The notes under the pieces are model-generated. The model made no database searches, was not told the DNA's origin, and saw only the letters and a program-made list of their open reading frames with translations. From Rhodanobacter sp. FDAARGOS 1247 (lineage in GTDB: Bacteria > Pseudomonadota > Gammaproteobacteria > Xanthomonadales > Rhodanobacteraceae), in assembly GCF_016889805.1 (NCBI RefSeq), contig NZ_CP069535.1, positions 186,001 through 250,000 on the forward strand: DNA of 64,000 nt, written 5' to 3'. The position numbers and the translations under genes are program-made. Positions 47,747 to 56,456 of the stretch are shown here, piece after piece; within the stretch, counting starts at the first letter, position 1, and every line of letters starts with the position of its first letter.

Positions 47747-49891
47747 ATGATCAAGCTGAACCTTCCGGACATCGACCCGAGCGGTTTCGATAGGGATTGG
47801 CACGAGACATACGGGGAGAAACATGTCCTGCCGATTTGTCCCCTGGTACGCCAATGGGTGCTGCGCGTGCTGGCCTGCATCGACGGCGGGATGCTGCGGG
47901 AAATAGAGGAACACCAGGGCTCCATGGCAGGGGTGTTCACTGCCGTGGGCTTGGGCAAGGTGGCCAGTGTCGCAGGTAGAAGCAAGCGGAGTACCCGCAA
48001 GATCGCCCTGCAGGCACGGCTGGAGCAACTGCTGCGGGACGCCCGGAAATCTCCCGCTTCGCTGCCGGTCGTGCTGGTGGAGAACGTGTCGCGCATCGCT
48101 CGACTGGTGGGACTGTCGGAGGTGGATCGCGGGATTCTCGCGTTCACCGTGTTGCTGCATGGCAATCGGGTTCTGCGCAAGGCGGTTTCCCTGCTGGAGT
48201 ACCTGACGACCTCGCAGACATTCCAGGTTCTGGCTGACGTGTTGTGCCTGCCGGTCGAGCAGGTTCGCGCAGCCCTGAGCCCGCGCGGCGCCTTGGGTCG
48301 GGCCGGCCTGGTCAGGCTGGATCGCACCGAAGACATGGAGCTGACCGGCAAGCTGGAGATCCTGTCGATGGACTTTGTCGCCGAAATGCAGATGCCGGAC
48401 ATGACGCCGGCAAACCTGTTGCGCGGCATCCTGAGTGTTGGCTCGCCGCCCGAACTCGCATTGACTGACTATGAGCACGTCGCCGCACCCCTGGCGATAC
48501 TTCGCCCCTACCTGGCACGGGCGATGGCCGATGCGCGCGTTGGCGTGAACGTGCTGATCCACGGCGCGCCGGGCACCGGCAAGAGCCAACTGGCCAGGGT
48601 GCTGGCAGCGGAACTGGGCAGCGAACTCTACGAAGTGGCCTGCGAGGACGCCGAAGGCGATCCGGTCGAGGGCAAGCAGCGCCTGCGCGTGGTGAGTGCG
48701 GCGCAATGCTTCTTCGCGCGCCAGCGGGTGATCATCCTGTTCGACGAAGTGGAGGACGTGTTCAACGACAGCGAGGGCCTGTTCGGCCGCAAGAGCACCG
48801 CGCAGACCCGCAAGGCATGGGTGAACAACACGCTGGAGAGCAATGCGCTGCCGATCTTCTGGCTGGCCAACAGCATCGACAGCGTGGACCAGGCTTTCAT
48901 CCGCCGCTTCGACATGGTGCTGGAGCTGCCGGTGCCGCCGCAGCGGCAGCGCGAACGGATCATCGGCAACGCCTGTGGCGCGACGATCGATGCCGGCACC
49001 GTTGCACGCATCGCCGAATCGGAAAAACTGGCGCCGGCCGTGATCACTCGCGCCGCTTCCGTCGTCGCCAGCATTCGAGACGATTTGGGAGAGCAAGGCG
49101 CGGCGTCGGCGATCGAGCTGCTGATCAACCAGACCCTGCGGGCGCAGGGTCATCCAAGGCTGCGAGCAGCGGCCATGTCGACGCTGCAGGTGCCATACGA
49201 TCCGGCGCTGGCCTGCGCCGACGCAAATTTGGAGGAGGTGATGACCGGCTTGCAGCGCGCACGTTCGGGCCGACTATGCCTGTACGGCCCGCCCGGCACC
49301 GGCAAGACCGCGTTCGGCCGCTGGCTGGCCGACCGGCTGCAGATGCCGCTGCACGTGAAGCGCGCCTCGGATCTGATGTCGATGTATGTGGGCGGTACCG
49401 AGCACGCCATGGCCGAGGCTTTCGAGCAGGCCTGTGCCGAAGGCGCCGTGCTGCTTATCGACGAGGTGGACAGCTTCCTGCAGGACCGACGCGGTGCCCA
49501 GCGATCCTGGGAGGTCACCATGGTCAACGAGATGCTGACCCAGATGGAATCCTTCCCCGGCATCTTCGTTGCCTCAACCAACCTGATGGACAACCTCGAC
49601 CCCGCCGCCCTGCGCCGCTTCGACATCAAGCTGCGCCTCGACTACTTGACGACGGAACAGGCGTGGAGTCTGCTGCAACGGTATTGCGAGACGTTGGGGC
49701 TGGGGATGCCGGATGATGAGTTGAAGCCGAGGTTGGCGCGGCTTCGGCAGCTGACGCTCGGGGATTTTGCGCTGGTGGGGAGGCAGCATGGGTTTCGGGC
49801 GTTGGGGTCAGCAATGGCGCTGATGTTGGCGTTGGAAGCGGAGTGTGCACTTAAGAAGTATGTCAGGGCTCCAATAGGGTTTGTCGGCTGA
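47747..49891 (+). CDS. Double-AAA+ ATPase of unknown role
   Basis: 714 residues from ATG 47747 (CGGAG six bases upstream; an in-frame ATG at 47696 is weaker). An N-terminal helical region of about 250 residues with no recognised domain is followed by two AAA modules. Module 1 has Walker A GAPGTGKS at 273-280 and Walker B VIILFDEVEDVF; module 2 has GPPGTGKT at 514-521 and AVLLIDEVDSFLQDRR, with STNLMDNLDPAALRRFD as sensor/arginine-finger region. Module 2 resembles FtsH/ClpX-like unfoldases. No protease domain is fused. The last 70 codons switch to G/T-rich third bases (GAGTTGAAG, GCGTTGGGG), unlike the rest. It opens the accessory region. Confidence 0.75.
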   Translation: MIKLNLPDIDPSGFDRDWHETYGEKHVLPICPLVRQWVLRVLACIDGGMLREIEEHQGSMAGVFTAVGLGKVASVAGRSKRSTRKIALQARLEQLLRDARKSPASLPVVLVENVSRIARLVGLSEVDRGILAFTVLLHGNRVLRKAVSLLEYLTTSQTFQVLADVLCLPVEQVRAALSPRGALGRAGLVRLDRTEDMELTGKLEILSMDFVAEMQMPDMTPANLLRGILSVGSPPELALTDYEHVAAPLAILRPYLARAMADARVGVNVLIHGAPGTGKSQLARVLAAELGSELYEVACEDAEGDPVEGKQRLRVVSAAQCFFARQRVIILFDEVEDVFNDSEGLFGRKSTAQTRKAWVNNTLESNALPIFWLANSIDSVDQAFIRRFDMVLELPVPPQRQRERIIGNACGATIDAGTVARIAESEKLAPAVITRAASVVASIRDDLGEQGAASAIELLINQTLRAQGHPRLRAAAMSTLQVPYDPALACADANLEEVMTGLQRARSGRLCLYGPPGTGKTAFGRWLADRLQMPLHVKRASDLMSMYVGGTEHAMAEAFEQACAEGAVLLIDEVDSFLQDRRGAQRSWEVTMVNEMLTQMESFPGIFVASTNLMDNLDPAALRRFDIKLRLDYLTTEQAWSLLQRYCETLGLGMPDDELKPRLARLRQLTLGDFALVGRQHGFRALGSAMALMLALEAECALKKYVRAPIGFVG

Positions 49892-50013
49892 TCTCGCCCG
49901 CCGGACCGAGACGTGACAGCAATCTGTATGCCAAAGTTGTAATGATTCCGCTTCTGGAGCTCTTGAATCGTCCCGACATCGCAAAAAAGTGTGCGTTATG
50001 TGCATGAAGATTT

Positions 50014-51036
50014 TTAGCGACTTTTTAAAATGCGGACGACATCGGAAAGTGGAATTACAAGCTGAATATCATTATTTACCAAGCTTGACGAATCCTCCCA
50101 TAGATCTTCCAAGTAATCGGTAATAGTTGCTTCGAACTGCTTCCTCTGGTTGGATCCAAAAAGCTCCCCATAAAATGTCTTTGTGCGTATGGCAATGTCT
50201 AATTTTTCGTTCACGCCATCACGGTTACGAAAAGTGGTGGTTGGATATTCTGGGATCGTTGCAGCGCCATAGCACTTGACCTTACCCCTGTTCCCCCAAT
50301 AAAGATCGATAAATGCCGCACCATGTTTTGGAAAGTGTGCCCAGTCCTGATAGCCCCAAAGCAACGGGGCGCTTGTCTTTTTCTTGTCGAATTCATCTCG
50401 CACCTTTTCAAGCGCACCCTCGGCACTTTCATCCAGATATTTGCGGTAGATAAGAAGGTATAAGTGTCGATCCTTTAATTCTTCCTGGGTGTGGTTTTTC
50501 ACCGCGAAGATGGATGTGGCGTCCTTTCTGGGGCGCGAGTTGCGCCGAGAGTCCCAATTGCTTTGAGCGGCTTCCATGTCTTCGTCAGATATCGTACGCG
50601 CCTTTTTTGAACACCATAGTTCGTCGAACCAGACGCGCATGGACCTTAAGTGCCCTGGGTCGTTGGTTAATATGCCTGCCTCTACCCAGTTACCAGCTTC
50701 ATCATCCTGCAAGCTCAAGCCATTACTCGACAGATTGGCCGAGCCGATCAATGCCTGGTTCTTGCCTAGCACGACTTTGGCATGAAGTTGGTCGTGATGC
50801 CGGATTTCCAGCCTCTTTGGAAACTGTCGTGCGAGATCAAGTAGTCGCTGTATTTCGGTTGGATTTGTTCCGCCGCTCCGAAGGTTGCAGATTACTCGAA
50901 TCCTTTGTTTTGCCTTATTGGTATAAATATGGTCGACGGCCCCGTTACCCCAGAACGCTACTGCAATGTCGAGACTATCTTCCTCGGCAACCAAGGTCTT
51001 TAGACGATTTTTATAATCATCTGAATTGACAAACAT
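50014..51036 (-). CDS. PLD-fold protein with degenerate HKD motif (nuclease-like)
   Basis: 340 residues from ATG 51036. Residues 12-115 form a PLD-like domain: DIAVAFWGNGAVDHIY, IRVICNLRSGGTNPTEI, then the HKD region LHAKVVLGKNQALIGSANLSSNGL with His85 and Lys87, but with Lys92 where the aspartate is expected. GSANLS is intact. The C-terminal half (LHLYLLIYRKYL, LWEDSSSLVNNDIQLVIPLSDVV) is unrecognised. Only one HKD is seen, so activity would need a dimer. Codon use is AT-rich for this genome, indicating acquisition. Last gene of a three-gene minus-strand group. Confidence 0.7.
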   Translation of the reverse strand: MFVNSDDYKNRLKTLVAEEDSLDIAVAFWGNGAVDHIYTNKAKQRIRVICNLRSGGTNPTEIQRLLDLARQFPKRLEIRHHDQLHAKVVLGKNQALIGSANLSSNGLSLQDDEAGNWVEAGILTNDPGHLRSMRVWFDELWCSKKARTISDEDMEAAQSNWDSRRNSRPRKDATSIFAVKNHTQEELKDRHLYLLIYRKYLDESAEGALEKVRDEFDKKKTSAPLLWGYQDWAHFPKHGAAFIDLYWGNRGKVKCYGAATIPEYPTTTFRNRDGVNEKLDIAIRTKTFYGELFGSNQRKQFEATITDYLEDLWEDSSSLVNNDIQLVIPLSDVVRILKSR

Positions 51037-51098
51037 GGAGGTTCCTTGTCCTATGTGCGGATGGAATGCGAGATCCAGTCGGGGCAATCGTCTGGAAT

Positions 51099-51698
51099 TC
51101 AGGTCGCCGGCGTTTTGTTCGGTGAATCGCTCGGATCTGTCAAATTATTGATGATACGAACAATCTCGCTTTCGCAGTGCGCCGTTTTTTTATCGTAGGC
51201 GCGCGGTAGTTCGATAGCAACCACCCTGTCATTGCAAAACTCAAGCCCATTCTTCGCGTTCCATTCCCAGCCCAGCCGATCAAGCGACTCCGCCGTAGCC
51301 GGCTCCGGCACTTCACCATTCCAACTTACCCAGAGCTGTTGCACGGGGATGTATACGGCGCCCGCGTGACCGCTCATAGTCCGGGTTCGCCGTGTGCGTT
51401 TCGGCGGCAGCCACCGCCACTGATCGCCAATGGCGACCTGCAGTGCCGCGCGGAGGCGATGACCGGCGGGGCGGTTGAAGTGGCCCAGCAGTTGCGGTTG
51501 GGTGGCGTCGCTGCCGATCGAGAACGACAGTTCCAGCGGCGCGGTGTCGTCGTAGCCGTGGCCTTCGCGCAGCTGCGCCAGCAGGGCGGGATCATCGCTG
51601 GCGACGATCGCGATGGCATTCACTGCAGCCCCGTCATGCACGCAGTGCAGCAGGTATTCGACGTGCACGAAGGCCGGTGTCGGTGTGGAACGGCTCAT
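51099..51698 (-). CDS. Unrecognised cytoplasmic protein, second of an overlapping pair
   Basis: 199 residues from ATG 51698, whose ATGA overlaps the stop of the upstream gene. N-terminal strands HVEYLLHCVHDGAAVNAIAIVAS are followed by LELSFSIGSDATQPQLLGHFNRPAGHRLRAALQ, a basic KRTRRTRTM patch and AVYIPVQQLWVSWNGEVP. The last 50 residues become AT-richer in codons (AATTTG, AAA), as in the PLD gene 62 bp downstream. No signal peptide or membrane helix. I know no family for it. Confidence 0.6.
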   Translation of the reverse strand: MSRSTPTPAFVHVEYLLHCVHDGAAVNAIAIVASDDPALLAQLREGHGYDDTAPLELSFSIGSDATQPQLLGHFNRPAGHRLRAALQVAIGDQWRWLPPKRTRRTRTMSGHAGAVYIPVQQLWVSWNGEVPEPATAESLDRLGWEWNAKNGLEFCNDRVVAIELPRAYDKKTAHCESEIVRIINNLTDPSDSPNKTPAT

Positions 51699-52417
51699 GA
51701 GGTTACGCCATGGTTTGCACTGGCGCGGAGAGTCACCGGCAGGTGGGCTTCCAGGAGGTCGCCTTGTCGACCTTGCAGGGCCTGCCTGCGCTTGAAAGCG
51801 AGGGGTACGTGCGTTGTTGGCGGCTTGTCTGGTCCGGGCTGCAGGCGCAGCAGGAAGCAGCATTCCGACCGTGCGCGCAGCGTGTCGACCAGGGCGGCCC
51901 GCGCCATCAGTCTTTCGAGCAGGCTTGCCGCATCCGCCTGCATCGCTGCTGGCAGTGCAGAGGTATCCACGGCAAGTGCGCCATCACAGGGAAACCAGTA
52001 ACCCCGTTGCCGGGCGAGCGGGCCAGGGGAGGTCGCGCTGATGCGTTGAGGCATGCCGTTGCCATGGATGAACCAGGCTTGTCGCAGCGGAAGGGCCACG
52101 CTGCCGGCGGCAGCTTCGAGGTGGGCAACGCCCCGCGGCGGCTTGGGCGAGCGTTCCGCATAGGAACCCGCTTCGAGCTGGGGTAGCAGCCGGCGCGCGT
52201 AACGCTGGCCCTTGTTGGCGTTGAACGCGCAGTGCAGTTCGATGTGGGGTGGGTCGCCGACGTAGCCGGCCAGCCAACGACTGGGATTGTCGGACCATTC
52301 GCCATGTTCGCGCAGCAGGCTGCGCAACAAGCGGGTTCTGGTTCCGATGAAGACCGGCATGCCATACAGCACGTTGCGGCTGGGTTCGAACAGGATCAGG
52401 TCGAGGTCGATCGGCAT
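51695..52417 (-). CDS. Unrecognised cytoplasmic protein, first of an overlapping pair
   Basis: 240 residues from ATG 52417; a longer frame to 52504 lacks a good start. It begins with MPIDLDLILFEPSRNVLYGMPVFIGTRTRLLRSLL and contains IELHCAFNANKGQRYARRLLPQLEAG and the internal AWFIHGNGMPQRI, with Trp/His/Asn-rich stretches but no recognised catalytic motif. Start and stop couple it to the 199-residue gene. It is divergent from the sirtuin gene across 100 bp. Confidence 0.6.
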   Translation of the reverse strand: MPIDLDLILFEPSRNVLYGMPVFIGTRTRLLRSLLREHGEWSDNPSRWLAGYVGDPPHIELHCAFNANKGQRYARRLLPQLEAGSYAERSPKPPRGVAHLEAAAGSVALPLRQAWFIHGNGMPQRISATSPGPLARQRGYWFPCDGALAVDTSALPAAMQADAASLLERLMARAALVDTLRARSECCFLLRLQPGPDKPPTTHVPLAFKRRQALQGRQGDLLEAHLPVTLRASANHGVTS

Positions 52418-52517
52418 GGGACGGCACCAGTGGGATGCCGTCAATCTGCTCGGGTCGAGCGACGTCTCATGTCGCTTCAGGCAGGCATGCTCGGGTTTGG
52501 TCAATCAGGAGGTTTTC

Positions 52518-53294
52518 ATGACAAAAGGAACGAGCGCGGCCGAGGTTGCGACATGGTTTCGCGAGGCGCGTAGCGTCGTGGTGCTGACCGGTGCCGGGAT
52601 GTCCGCAGAAAGCGGTATCGCCACGTTTCGCGATGCACGGGATGGACTGTGGTCGCAATTCGATGCGCAGGCGCTGGCCACGCCGTCGGCCTACCGCGCG
52701 GACAAGGCGCTGGTGTGGGGGTGGTACGTGTGGCGGATGGCCAAGGTGCGTGCGGCGCAGCCGAATGCCGGTCACCTGGCGCTGGTGCGGCTCGCCGCTT
52801 TGAAGTCTGGCGGAGTGGTTGTGGTGACGCAGAACGTGGACGACCTGCACGAGCGCGCGGGCAGTGTCGGTGTCATCCACCTGCACGGTGATCTGTTTGC
52901 ATCGCGCTGCTTTGCCTGTGCGCGATCGTTCGACGGCTTCCAGCCGCCAGCCGATGCCGCCGATCATCCCGTGCTGCGCCTGTCGCCGCCGCGCTGCGCG
53001 CATTGTGGCGGATACGTGCGCCCGGGCGTGGTGTGGTTCGGCGAGATGCTGCCGCAGAAGCCGTGGGCACAAGCGCAGGACGTTGTGCGTCGTTGCGACC
53101 TGATGCTGCTGGTAGGTACGTCCGGCGTGGTCCATCCCGCTGCGGCGTTGCCTGGCGCGGCCCGGGCACGTGGCGCACGCGTGGTGGAGATCAATCCCGT
53201 CGTCACCGAACTGTCGGAACACGTCGATCACGTCTGGCGTGCGACGGCCGGCGAAAGCCTGCCGCTGCTGCATGGGTTGCTTGGCGAGGGCTGA
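52518..53294 (+). CDS. Sirtuin, NAD-dependent protein deacylase (CobB-like)
   Basis: 258 residues; AGGAGG precedes ATG 52518. The NAD site is VLTGAGMSAESGIATFRDA (GAG at 25-27), with TQNVDDLHERAG and the catalytic His123 in HLHGDLF. A complete zinc ribbon uses Cys131-Cys134 and Cys160-Cys163. Tyr70-x2-Arg73 (WYVWR) matches the YxxR motif of class III desuccinylase/demalonylase sirtuins. Cytoplasmic. The intact zinc site distinguishes it from zinc-less SIR2 effector domains of phage-defence systems. It lies in the accessory region, divergent from the unknown pair. Confidence 0.9.
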   Translation: MTKGTSAAEVATWFREARSVVVLTGAGMSAESGIATFRDARDGLWSQFDAQALATPSAYRADKALVWGWYVWRMAKVRAAQPNAGHLALVRLAALKSGGVVVVTQNVDDLHERAGSVGVIHLHGDLFASRCFACARSFDGFQPPADAADHPVLRLSPPRCAHCGGYVRPGVVWFGEMLPQKPWAQAQDVVRRCDLMLLVGTSGVVHPAAALPGAARARGARVVEINPVVTELSEHVDHVWRATAGESLPLLHGLLGEG

Positions 53295-53348
53295 TGGTAT
53301 CAATGGGAGGCGCGCCATGGCTGTGCCCATCCTCTCCACGGCGAGTGT

Positions 53349-54347
53349 TTACGCCCGATAGGTGTTGGCCAGTTCGGCAAACTCGGCGGCCAGCTCGCGG
53401 CGCAGTTTCGCGGGCTTGAGCACTTCCACGGCCGGACCATGACTGCGCAGCCACCAGCGCAGTTGTGCGGTGTCCGCGACGGTGGCGCGCAGGCGCATGA
53501 GGTCGCTGCCGCGGATCGGCGAGAGGGTCTGGTCGGCGGCCAGGTGGCGTTCGCCCAGATAGCGGGCGAGCCACGGGCCGACGCGCAGTTCGAGGCGAAG
53601 ATCGCCGCCACCGGGTTGCTCGAAAGCGCGCTCCTCCTGCACGTAACGATTCAAGTCGAACCCGTCAGGCACGATCGCGGGCTCGTCGAGGCCCGTGGCC
53701 CTGGACATGCGGTGCAGGGCGTAGATGCAGGGATTGGAGTAGTCCCTGGCGGTACCCACCAGATAGAGCACGTTGCCATACAGCACCAGACCCAGCGGAT
53801 TCAGCGGGTAGCGCTTGGAACGTTCCGTTTCGGCCGCGCGGTAGCTGACCTCGAAGCGGCGGTTGTTCAGCAGCGACTCGTAAACCACATCGGTGACGTC
53901 GGCGGCGACCGCTGGCGACAGCAGTGGCTGCGCATGCGGAACCACCGCGATCCTGTTCGGCCAGCGGCCCATCGGCGAGGCTTTCAGGTCGCCCAGCACC
54001 TGTCGCGCGGCGATGAACTGGGGCTCGAGCGCAGCCATCAGTTGTCGCGGCAGTATGGGAGTGAGATAGCGGGCGACCAGCTCGTGGGTGAGTGCGGTGG
54101 CCGGATCGAGCCCGGGCAGCGACAGATGCGGTGCCTGGCGCACCCAGTGCCACAGGGATGGGCGTGATCCGGTGCTGGTGATCGGATACTGCGCGGACAG
54201 GTGGCCAAGGTCGCGTTCGACGCTGCGCCTGTCGATCCTGAATCCGTCGTTGCTCAGCCTGGCGTGCAGCGCCGCCACCGTGATGCCGCCAGGGTGACGT
54301 GGCAGGTACTCCAGCATCTTGATGTAGCGAAGCACGGTCTCGCTCAC
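53349..54347 (-). CDS. WYL-domain transcriptional regulator
   Basis: 332 residues from a GTG at 54347, five bases after GGGAG; an ATG at 54416 would overlap the divergent gene. The N-terminal winged helix is GGITVAALHARLSNDGFRIDRRSVERDLGHL. The WYL domain follows with VSYRAAETERSKRYPLNPLGLVLYGNVLYLVG, and a WCX-type C-terminus (LELRVGPWLARYLGERHLAADQ). WYL regulators sense nucleic acid or nucleotide ligands and often control phage-defence or DNA-damage genes. Its target here is not shown; divergent position to the 145-residue gene suggests shared control. Confidence 0.85.
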   Translation of the reverse strand: MSETVLRYIKMLEYLPRHPGGITVAALHARLSNDGFRIDRRSVERDLGHLSAQYPITSTGSRPSLWHWVRQAPHLSLPGLDPATALTHELVARYLTPILPRQLMAALEPQFIAARQVLGDLKASPMGRWPNRIAVVPHAQPLLSPAVAADVTDVVYESLLNNRRFEVSYRAAETERSKRYPLNPLGLVLYGNVLYLVGTARDYSNPCIYALHRMSRATGLDEPAIVPDGFDLNRYVQEERAFEQPGGGDLRLELRVGPWLARYLGERHLAADQTLSPIRGSDLMRLRATVADTAQLRWWLRSHGPAVEVLKPAKLRRELAAEFAELANTYRA

Positions 54348-54414
54348 GTCGTCTCCCGGTGTGGGTGAAGCAAGCTCGATGATCGCACGCAAGGCGACAT
54401 CTGGTGTCGCATGC

Positions 54415-54852
54415 ATGGAGCTTCATGTCGGTCCACTCTTCGACAGGATCAGCCACGTGAATCCCGAGCTCGATCATTCCCTGTGCGCGCGTTACCCGCA
54501 GATATTCTCCGATCGCGATGCGCCGAAGAGGTTGTGCGCGATGGGACGGGGTTTCGAGGTGGGCGATGGCTGGTATCCGTTGATCGACCTGCTTTGTCGC
54601 GCATTGCAACGGGAAACCGGGTGCCGTGGCGCGCCACAGGTGATGGCTTGCCAGGTCAAGGAGAAGCTGGGTTCGCTGCGCTTCCGCGTCCGGCATGCCA
54701 GCGAGCGCCAACACGCGATGATTACGTTTGCCGAGGCAGTTTCGACGCGTGTCTGCGATGTTTGCGGTGTGGCGGCCTGGCCGGGTCATGCCACGGACGC
54801 GACCGGTGCGCCCCGTTGCCGGCAGCATGGCGATCCAGGGCGCATCGGTTGA
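54415..54852 (+). CDS. Small zinc-knuckle-like protein of a common unnamed family
   Basis: 145 residues from ATG 54415. It contains CAMGRGFEVGDGWYPLIDLLCRALQ and CQVKEKLGSLRFRVRH, a pattern I recognise from short uncharacterised proteins in phages and bacteria, and ends with Cys114-x2-Cys117 in RVCDVCGVA and Cys135/His138 in PRCRQHGD, a likely zinc site. Upstream in-frame starts at 54361 exist but overlap the WYL promoter. Function unknown. Confidence 0.6.
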   Translation: MELHVGPLFDRISHVNPELDHSLCARYPQIFSDRDAPKRLCAMGRGFEVGDGWYPLIDLLCRALQRETGCRGAPQVMACQVKEKLGSLRFRVRHASERQHAMITFAEAVSTRVCDVCGVAAWPGHATDATGAPRCRQHGDPGRIG

Positions 54853-54882
54853 TGCCGCAGTTCAGATATCCCGGAACCACTT

Positions 54883-54912
54883 GACGGCCGAAAGATGGAC
54901 GGCTGAAAGATG
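54883..54912. repeat. 15-bp tandem duplication
   Basis: GACGGCCGAAAGATG (54883-54897) is followed directly by GACGGCTGAAAGATG (54898-54912), one mismatch. It lies between the zinc-knuckle gene and the convergent nuclease gene and is probably a recent slippage event. Confidence 0.75.
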
Positions 54913-54977
54913 CACGCCCAGGCCACTGAAAAGAGCGAGCAGGGCATGTCCGACGACCGGTGTCGTCACGATCCAGC

Positions 54978-56456
54978 TCAGGCTTGCGCCAACGTGCGAA
55001 CCAGGCGAACCATCGCCAGCGTGTCGTACCCGCAGTACCTCCGCAGTGCCTTGTCGATCACGCTTCGCCTTCTGGCCGTGGTTTCGGCATGGATGGCTTC
55101 GAGGTAGGCCAGTTGGGCCTGCCCGCCGTCGGCGACGTGTGGCAGTCGCGCGTAGTCCAGATCCGCTGCGATCGTCGGCAGCACGGCCTTGATCGACCAC
55201 GAGCCCATCATGGCAGGGTGGTAGTAGTGCTCGCGGGTGATCGGAAGCAGGTCGATCATCCGCGCGTTCAGGGCCAGCAGGTCATCAGCCAGCTCGGGGA
55301 GCATGACGGCGAGTTCGCGAACCCGCGCCGCCTCGAATGCCTGGTTGTAGACCAGGATCGGACCGTGCCGCCCCACCGCACCGAGCAGGGATGCGGCAAA
55401 CGCGCGCATTGGCGGCTTGCCGCTGAGGTCCAGGAACAGGCGTTCCTTGAGCGAGCCATCGCGGCGCTCTACGTGGCACGACCACTGGAACGGTATTTGC
55501 TGGTACGGACGAGTGCCAGGCCAGCGGGGTATGGCGAAGTCGATGGTCTCGAAATCGAGATAGTGGCGCGGGTAGCCCAGCCTGCCGACGATATCGGCGG
55601 CGGCCGGATCTAGATGGCGCCGCCCGCTGATCGACGCGGTGCGAATGCGCCGGTGGCGCGGATTGGCGAGGCGGGCGGCGGGTACCTTGCGCAAGTCGAG
55701 GTAGCCTTCGCTGACCAATGTCCTGACGAGCTTCCCGGCATGGGGAAGAATCGTGACCGGATACTTCGGAGCCGCCGGTTCCTGCGCCCGGCAATGATCG
55801 AAAAAGGGGCAGGGGAAGGGACGCTGGCAGTGCTCGCCGGTGGTGATGGCGGGCTCGTTGCCTCGTAGCGTGCGCTTCTGCGTGCGTACCCAGCCGGCCA
55901 CCTCGGGCATGAGGTCGCGAACCTGGTTCGTGATGTCCTCGTCGACCAGCAGGCCGCGATAGTCGTCATGGCCGGTATAGACGAAGCCGTTGTCGATATG
56001 GGCCAGACGGATGCGCCGGAGCGGCACACCGGCGTTGTCGATAACCCATGCCTGGATGGCGCAGTCGATGAGGTGGTAGTCCTTGACCTCGGTCGATGCC
56101 TTCACCTCGATCAGGTCGTAGCCGCGGACTGCCGGCTTCAGTACGTCGGCGCGCACGACGACATCGTCATGCTGGAACGCCGCTTCGAACAGGGTCTGGC
56201 GCCTGCCTTTGCGCGCCAGCAATGCAGCGGTTTCGGCGAAGGCAGCGTCGAGTTCGTGCACGTGCCCGATCAAGTGGCCCGGGCCATGCGAAAGGCGGGC
56301 GAGTTCGCCTACCGCATTGCCGCTGTCGAAGGCCGCCTGGGTGGCCGCGTCGGTCTCCCCGAGTTCGCGGCGATGGGTTTCCAGCCATAGCCTTCGCTTG
56401 CACTGACGGCCGGAAAGCATGCGGGTCTTGGAAAGACGTGGGGCGGTCGATGGCAT
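54978..56456 (-). CDS. DUF2779-type nuclease: Cas4-like Fe-S endonuclease domain fused to DEDD exonuclease
   Basis: 492 residues from ATG 56456. The N-terminal half has PD-(D/E)XK residues Glu91 (LFEAAF), Asp104 (VRADVL) and Glu117-Lys119 (LIEVKAST), followed by a Q/Y helix DCAIQAWVI. Cys19 (GRQCKRRLWL) with Cys210, Cys216 and Cys222 (EHCQRPFPCPFFDHC) has the spacing of a Cas4/AddB iron-sulfur cluster. The C-terminal half begins DEDD-exonuclease-like at Asp301-x-Glu303 in HYLDFETIDF, with VYNQAFEAARV and RYCGYDTLAM. A double-nuclease protein likely acting on DNA ends; pathway unknown. Divergent from the next gene across 156 bp with no clear site. Confidence 0.8.
   Translation of the reverse strand: MPSTAPRLSKTRMLSGRQCKRRLWLETHRRELGETDAATQAAFDSGNAVGELARLSHGPGHLIGHVHELDAAFAETAALLARKGRRQTLFEAAFQHDDVVVRADVLKPAVRGYDLIEVKASTEVKDYHLIDCAIQAWVIDNAGVPLRRIRLAHIDNGFVYTGHDDYRGLLVDEDITNQVRDLMPEVAGWVRTQKRTLRGNEPAITTGEHCQRPFPCPFFDHCRAQEPAAPKYPVTILPHAGKLVRTLVSEGYLDLRKVPAARLANPRHRRIRTASISGRRHLDPAAADIVGRLGYPRHYLDFETIDFAIPRWPGTRPYQQIPFQWSCHVERRDGSLKERLFLDLSGKPPMRAFAASLLGAVGRHGPILVYNQAFEAARVRELAVMLPELADDLLALNARMIDLLPITREHYYHPAMMGSWSIKAVLPTIAADLDYARLPHVADGGQAQLAYLEAIHAETTARRRSVIDKALRRYCGYDTLAMVRLVRTLAQA

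Noticed and set aside
52518..53294. SIR2 gene as a Thoeris/DSR-type defence effector
   Set aside because: It has a complete zinc ribbon and class III deacylase motif, and no fused STALD or helical sensor domain; a metabolic deacylase fits better.
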